Origin: Pauljensenia sp.
GTDB lineage: Bacteria > Actinomycetota > Actinomycetes > Actinomycetales > Actinomycetaceae
Assembly: GCA_029983625.1 (NCBI GenBank)
Contig: JASBZF010000054.1
Coordinates: forward strand, 1-11,387
Length of the DNA stretch: 11,387 bases
Direction of reading: 5' to 3'
Part shown: in pieces, positions 8,288-11,387 of the stretch
How positions within the stretch are numbered: position 1 is the first letter of the stretch
How the letters are laid out: every line of letters starts with the position of its first letter
The notes under the pieces: model-generated
Told to the model about the DNA's origin: nothing
The model's database searches: none
What the model saw: only the letters and a program-made list of their open reading frames with translations
Program-made: the position numbers and the translations under genes

Positions 8288-8344
8288 GGGGCTTCATCTG
8301 CTTTTCGGTGGACCTGATATGGCACGTGTTGCAGGTGAAGCCCC
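8288..8344 (+). terminator. Strong inverted repeat behind tyrS, probable terminator
   Basis: GGGGCTTCATCTGC at 8288-8301 pairs with GCAGGTGAAGCCCC at 8331-8344. The stem is 14 bp with one G-U pair in RNA and a 29-base loop. It begins 43 bases after the tyrS stop and would fold on either strand. No T run follows. A bidirectional terminator is the simplest reading, since the next genes are unrelated; the large loop also leaves open a structured small RNA or a remnant repeat. Confidence 0.5.
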
Positions 8345-8450
8345 GTTCCGTCCCCAGTACTGCAGATGCGTTTTTCCCAAGTGGGTTGCTGCTGTTTGTG
8401 TGCATCGGCTGTGATTGATCTTGCGGGTTATAGGAGAGAATGTGTTGCTC
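8345..8450. other. Intergenic stretch with no recognised content
   Basis: Between the hairpin behind tyrS and the insertion-sequence end I see no gene, RNA or clear promoter. Antisense frames reading back into tyrS here show no family resemblance. Confidence 0.5.
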
Positions 8451-8475
8451 TGGAATGAACCCTGTTTGTTAGACA
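8451..8475 (-). repeat. Terminal inverted repeat resembling IS3 family, IS150 group
   Basis: The 25 bases begin TGGAATGAACCCTG and end GTTAGACA. This is the general pattern of IS150-group ends, which start with TG, contain an ACCC-type core and end in GTT(A/G)GACA. The stop codon of the degraded transposase on the - strand (8469-8471) lies inside it, a common arrangement in this group. No matching second end was found in the window. Confidence 0.55.
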
Positions 8476-8597
8476 GTGAGTTCGTATTGTTGTCTGTAGT
8501 GTAGTGGGCTGGTGTGTCGCGCTAGTGGCGTTCTCCTTCTTCCTGTTTCAGGCTCCCCGAATGCTCACTATGATTCAGGCGGTCTTCCAAGGCGTTT
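8469..8597 (-). pseudogene. Decayed IS3-family transposase (orfB) C-terminal remnant
   Basis: Read on the - strand, the last codons before the stop at 8469-8471 give TSPLHYRQQYELTV. This matches the usual ending of IS3-family transposases, where a SP..YR motif closes the protein. Further upstream on the same strand, in a different frame, GSLKQE appears (about 8540-8560) after a degraded N.L.D-like stretch ending near 8597. That resembles the ESFFGSLKQE region, which carries the last glutamate of the DDE catalytic triad. In an intact enzyme these two blocks are some 40 residues apart; here they are almost adjacent and out of frame, pointing to an internal deletion and frameshifts. No ORF survives. 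It marks past insertion at the boundary between tyrS and the hsd locus. The C-terminal block is the stronger part of the evidence. Confidence 0.5.
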
Positions 8598-8702
8598 CTT
8601 CGATGGTGGATTTGTGTTGCGAAAGTGTGCATGCGGGTTGGAGATGAAGGATGAGGTGGCATACTGATGTACGCGTACTTCGTGAAGAGAAAAGGGTCTG
8701 CG
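8598..8702 (+). other. Region upstream of hsdM; no clear promoter
   Basis: This stretch leads into hsdM. TTGCGA near 8616 could be a -35 element but no matching -10 is found. An ATG at 8667, in frame with hsdM and preceded by GAGGTGG, would add 12 residues that do not resemble the family N-terminus. AAAGGG at 8691-8696 is the better ribosome site and fits the ATG at 8703. Confidence 0.4.
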
Positions 8703-10265
8703 ATGGTGTCAGAGAATCAGCGTGCGGAGCTGCATCGGGCGATTTGGCAGGTTGCGAATGATCTGCGCGGAGCGGTTGACGGCTGGGATTTCAAATCCTA
8801 CGTGTTGGGTTTTCTCTTCTATCGTTTCATTTCTGAAAATCTAACGGATTTCATTAACGAGGGCGAAGCTGAAGCTGGAAATGAGGGCTTCGATTACGCC
8901 TTAGTTTCAGATTCTGAAGCGGAAGCTGAGGAGTTCCGTCGTGAGATCGTGCGTGAAAAAGGTTTCTTTATCCGCCCCTCTGAGCTTTTTGTGAATGTTC
9001 AAAAACGCGCGGCTTCGAATGAGAATCTGAATGAAACGCTTTCGATGGTGTTTGCCAACATTGAACGATCTGCGATTGGGACGAGGGCGGAGAAGGACCT
9101 GCGTGGCCTCTTTGCTGACATTGATGTGAATTCAGCGAAACTGGGGAACTCTGTTGTTCAACGCAACGTGAAACTCGTGAAGATTCTTGACGCGATCGGG
9201 GACATGGACCTGACCTATGGAGAATCAAGGATCGATGCCTTCGGCGATGCTTACGAATATCTCATGACAATGTATGCCTCGAGCGCGGGCAAATCCGGTG
9301 GGGAGTTTTTTACTCCACAGGAAGTTTCAGAAGTGCTGGCGCGGATCGCGATTGATGGTCGAGAGCGTGTGGAACGGGTCTACGATCCGGCTTGCGGTTC
9401 GAGGTCTTTGCTTTTGAAGTGTGCGAAGATCCTGGGCGTCGATAAGGTTGGTGGTTTCTTTGGTCAAGAAATTAATCTGACGACCTACAACTTATGTCGC
9501 ATTAATATGTTCTTACATAACATCAACTTTTCAAATTTTGACATCGCTTTAGGGGATACGCTTTTAGAACCTGCTCACTGGGATGATGAACCTTTCGATG
9601 CGATTGTCTCCAATCCGCCCTATTCGACAAAATGGGTGGGTAAAGATGATCCTTCCCTCCTTCATGATCCGCGTTTTGCTCCTGCGGGTGTTCTCGCTCC
9701 GAAGTCGAAGGCGGATCTTGCGTTTACGATGCATATGCTGAGCTGGCTCAAAGTGGATGGGACAGCTGCGATCGTTGAGTTCCCTGGTGTTTTATATCGC
9801 GGGGCTGCTGAGCAGAAGATTCGCCAGTATCTTGTGGAGAATAACTACGTGGATGCGGTCATTCAGCTGCCGCCGGATTTGTTCTTCGGTACGTCGATCG
9901 CGACCTGCATTATTGTTGTGAAGAAGTCAAAGAAAGATAATTCGATTTTCTTCCTTGATGCTTCGGATCAGTGTGAACGCAGAGGGAATAAGAATGTCCT
10001 CACGGAGGCGAATCGTGATTTCATTATTGATTCCCTCAGGGCAAGGAGTGTGATCGCGCATAAAGCTGAGCTTGTCGATGTGGAAACGATTGCTCAGAAC
10101 TCCTATAATCTCTCGGTTTCGTCGTATGTTGAGCCTGAAGATACGCGCGAACAGGTGGATATTCGTGAGTTGAATGCGCGCATCGAAGAGATCGTTGCAC
10201 GTCAGTCACAGCTGCGCGAGAAAATCGATGCGATTGTTGCCGATCTTGAAAGTGGTGCGCGGTGA
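8703..10265 (+). CDS. hsdM: Type I restriction-modification system methyltransferase subunit HsdM (EcoR124I-like)
   Basis: HsdM is the adenine-N6 methyltransferase subunit; two copies join one HsdS to form the modification enzyme. The 520-residue product resembles HsdM of the type IC family. The N-terminal helical domain begins SENQRAELHRAIWQVAN, followed by GWDFKSYVLG.LFYRFISENL. The catalytic domain starts around residue 190 with FGDAYEYLM and GGEFFTPQEVSEVL. Motif IV is NPPY at residues 304-307 in VSNPPYSTKW. Motif I reads DPACGSRSLLL: the normally invariant-looking Gly after GS is Arg234 (codon AGG at 9402-9404), in the AdoMet-binding loop. Everything else appears intact, so the gene may make a folded but impaired protein. 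Start 8703 is chosen for its ribosome site and family match; 8667 would give 532 residues. The stop overlaps the hsdS GTG (GTGA). Confidence 0.92.
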   Translation: MVSENQRAELHRAIWQVANDLRGAVDGWDFKSYVLGFLFYRFISENLTDFINEGEAEAGNEGFDYALVSDSEAEAEEFRREIVREKGFFIRPSELFVNVQKRAASNENLNETLSMVFANIERSAIGTRAEKDLRGLFADIDVNSAKLGNSVVQRNVKLVKILDAIGDMDLTYGESRIDAFGDAYEYLMTMYASSAGKSGGEFFTPQEVSEVLARIAIDGRERVERVYDPACGSRSLLLKCAKILGVDKVGGFFGQEINLTTYNLCRINMFLHNINFSNFDIALGDTLLEPAHWDDEPFDAIVSNPPYSTKWVGKDDPSLLHDPRFAPAGVLAPKSKADLAFTMHMLSWLKVDGTAAIVEFPGVLYRGAAEQKIRQYLVENNYVDAVIQLPPDLFFGTSIATCIIVVKKSKKDNSIFFLDASDQCERRGNKNVLTEANRDFIIDSLRARSVIAHKAELVDVETIAQNSYNLSVSSYVEPEDTREQVDIRELNARIEEIVARQSQLREKIDAIVADLESGAR

Positions 10266-10918
10266 ACTCTATTGAGCGTCTGATTGCTGAGTTATGCCCC
10301 GACGGTGTGGAGCATATTGCACTCAGTTCTCTTGTTTCGCAAGTGCAGCAAATCAATTGGCGTGAGCACATGGAGAAATCTTTTAAATATGTGGACTTGA
10401 GTTCGGTGAATTCTGTTACCGGCAATGTTGAGAATCTGACCACTGTTACTGCGCATGATGCACCAAGTCGAGCTCGTCAGATTATTGCCTCTGGTGATAC
10501 GCTTTTCGGAGCTACGAGGCCACTGCTTCGGAGGGTTATGTTTGTAGATTCTTCACTTGATTCTCAAATCTGTTCAACTGGATATTGTGTCTTGCGTCCA
10601 ATAACTAATTTAATTCAACCTCGATTTTTGTTTCATCTCATTCGTTCAGGTGGATTTTTTGAGCATGTTAAAAAGTTTCAAGAAGGAGCAAGTTATCCTT
10701 CTATTTCTCAGAAAAATGTATTGAAATATGTTGTCCCTGTTCCTCCTTTGGTGGTGCAGCAAAGGATTGTGGGTGTGTTGGATGTTTTTAGTAAGCTTGA
10801 GGCGGAGCTTGAGGCGGAGCTTGAGGCGCGTAGGGCACAGTATGCTTTTTATCGGGATCGGTTGTTGAGTTTTTCTGAGTCGGGTCAGGTTTCTTCTCTC
10901 TCTCTCTCTCTCTCGTAG
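10262..10918 (+). CDS. hsdS: Type I specificity subunit HsdS, first half (TRD1 plus central region), closed by a repeat-tract frame
   Basis: HsdS selects the DNA site; a full subunit has two target-recognition domains (TRDs), each followed by a conserved helical spacer, and is about 400 residues. This frame gives only 218 residues. TRD1 spans about residues 12-160 and ends in NVLKYVVPVPPLVVQQRIV. The central conserved helix then reads FSKLEAELEAELEARRAQY and AFYRDRLLSF, closely matching EcoR124I in layout. A TC repeat then encodes alternating Ser-Leu and the frame stops at TAG 10916-10918. The second TRD continues in another frame, so this is a phase-OFF or short form and not a random break. 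One-TRD HsdS proteins are known in related systems to dimerise and recognise palindromic sites. The GTG start overlaps the hsdM stop. The second part of TRD1 (about 10560-10750) is visibly richer in A+T than hsdM. Confidence 0.88.
   Translation: MNSIERLIAELCPDGVEHIALSSLVSQVQQINWREHMEKSFKYVDLSSVNSVTGNVENLTTVTAHDAPSRARQIIASGDTLFGATRPLLRRVMFVDSSLDSQICSTGYCVLRPITNLIQPRFLFHLIRSGGFFEHVKKFQEGASYPSISQKNVLKYVVPVPPLVVQQRIVGVLDVFSKLEAELEAELEARRAQYAFYRDRLLSFSESGQVSSLSLSLS
10736..10750 (+). repeat. hsdS: Direct repeat, copy 1, at the end of TRD1
   Basis: CCTGTTCCTCCTTTG encodes the VPVPPL segment that closes TRD1. The same 15 bases recur at 11373-11387 at the end of TRD2, reflecting the internal duplication of HsdS and offering short homology for recombination. 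Confidence 0.75.
10794..10828 (+). repeat. hsdS: Tandem 12-base repeat encoding Leu-Glu-Ala-Glu in the HsdS spacer helix
   Basis: The unit AGCTTGAGGCGG occurs at 10794-10805 and 10806-10817, with 11 of 12 bases again at 10818-10828. It encodes LEAE-LEAE-LEA. In EcoR124I and its variant with one more repeat, TAEL units at this same place set the distance between the two half-sites (6 or 7 bases). A change of one unit here keeps the frame and would be expected to alter the recognition spacing in a two-TRD protein. Confidence 0.85.
10895..10914 (+). repeat. hsdS: (TC)10 simple sequence repeat, probable phase-variation switch in hsdS
   Basis: Ten perfect TC units lie between the central helix and TRD2. 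The upstream frame runs through them as Ser-Leu and stops at TAG 10916. Frame arithmetic gives three outcomes. With 10 units translation ends at 10916-10918. With 9 units it ends at the TGA at 10921-10923. With 8 or 11 units it enters the TRD2 frame (Arg-Ser-Leu-Asn-Leu-Pro-Pro). Three units add exactly one Ser-Leu pair, which a flexible linker should tolerate. Confidence 0.88.
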
Positions 10919-10919
10919 C

Positions 10920-11387
10920 TTGAATCTTCCGCCCTTTGAGGTGGCGTGGAAGTCCCTGGATGAAGTATTTGAAATGGTGCGTGGGCATGGGATGCCGAAG
11001 GACTCTTTTGTTGATCGAGGGGTTCCTGCGATTCATTACGGACATATTTATACGAGTTATGGGGTGTCTACTGCAGCAGCTACTGCTCATGTTGCGGATG
11101 AGTGCGTGTCTTCGTTAACTCGCGTGTTTCCGGGTGATGTTGTTATGGCATCAACGAGTGAAAATCTTGAAGATGTGGGGCGTGCGACTGTGTGGCTTGG
11201 GGATGAGCTTGCTGTGACTGGTGGTCACACGACGGTTTTACGATCTGAGAATGATGGGCGTTTTATGTCCCATTATTTTCGTTCAGTGTGGTTTGGGCGT
11301 GATAAGCGTCGAGCTGCTCGGGGGACGAAGGTTATTGAATTATCAGGTGAACCGCTTGCGAAGATCCGGGTTCCTGTTCCTCCTTTG
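10920..11387 (+). CDS. hsdS: HsdS second half (TRD2), out of frame with the first half; continues past the window
   Basis: The frame is open for 156 codons to the right edge with no stop. It begins LNLPPFEVAWKSLDEVFEMVRG, in which the segment from AWKSLDEV matches the typical entry into a second TRD (EcoR124I has VEWKTLGEI here). The body includes FPGDVVMASTSEN and VTGGHTTVL, and the TRD ends KIRVPVPPL at the window end, echoing the end of TRD1. No convincing start codon with a ribosome site exists at its head; a GTG at 10941 has none. It is therefore most likely translated only when the upstream TC tract has a suitable number of units. A second conserved spacer helix is expected just beyond the edge. 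Alternatively it could be a dead remnant, but the lack of any stop argues against long decay. Confidence 0.8.
   Translation, partial: MNLPPFEVAWKSLDEVFEMVRGHGMPKDSFVDRGVPAIHYGHIYTSYGVSTAAATAHVADECVSSLTRVFPGDVVMASTSENLEDVGRATVWLGDELAVTGGHTTVLRSENDGRFMSHYFRSVWFGRDKRRAARGTKVIELSGEPLAKIRVPVPPL
11373..11387 (+). repeat. hsdS: Direct repeat, copy 2, at the end of TRD2
   Basis: This is an exact copy of the 15 bases at 10736-10750, in the equivalent position after TRD2; the repeat may extend beyond the window. Confidence 0.7.

Noticed and set aside
8246..8702. CRISPR array or tRNA gene between tyrS and hsdM
   Set aside because: No regularly spaced direct repeats and no cloverleaf arrangement were seen.
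10936..11118. Short open frame starting at 10936 as a separate small gene
   Set aside because: It is a different frame from the TRD2 coding frame, which matches HsdS and stays open to the window edge.

Overview
The window looks like chromosomal DNA of an actinobacterium, possibly an Actinomycetaceae-like member of the Actinomycetota. The evidence is the gene order argJ-argD-argR-argG-argH-tyrS, a moderately high G+C coding style in the arg genes, and overlapping or tightly packed genes. The taxon is an inference; no rRNA or other marker gene is present.

Layout. Positions 3-3992 hold an arginine biosynthesis block on the + strand. It contains the 3' part of argJ, then argD, argR and argG, with 4-base ATGA overlaps at argJ/argD and argD/argR. 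Two of the genes usually found in the actinobacterial argCJBDFRGH order, argB and argF, are absent from their expected places. Two hairpins follow argG. A predicted 12-helix membrane protein of the O-antigen ligase/polymerase (Wzy/WaaL) superfamily (4100-5482) then sits between argG and argH, and argH starts a few bases after it. argH (5490-6935) and tyrS (6983-8245) complete the housekeeping part. ArgJ, ArgD, ArgG and ArgH catalyse steps from acetylglutamate to arginine, and ArgR is the arginine-responsive regulator. TyrS charges tRNA-Tyr.

From 8246 to 8702 there is a non-coding boundary. It holds a strong 14-bp inverted repeat behind tyrS and a decayed fragment of an IS3-family insertion sequence on the - strand, with one terminal inverted repeat and the transposase C-terminus.

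From 8703 to the right edge lies a type I restriction-modification locus of the EcoR124I (type IC)-like family: hsdM followed by an overlapping hsdS. This is the most interesting part. hsdS carries two independent tandem repeats in the stretch joining its two target-recognition halves. One is a 12-base repeat encoding Leu-Glu-Ala-Glu, matching in position the TAEL spacer repeat of EcoR124I. Just downstream is a (TC)10 tract. With ten units the frame closes immediately, giving a 218-residue one-TRD protein, while the second TRD lies intact in another frame. Adding one unit or losing two would fuse the halves. This predicts a phase-variable specificity subunit whose site spacing may also vary. 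hsdM has an unusual Arg in its AdoMet-binding motif (DPACGSRS instead of DPACGSGS), which may impair methylation. No hsdR is visible; it may lie beyond the right edge.
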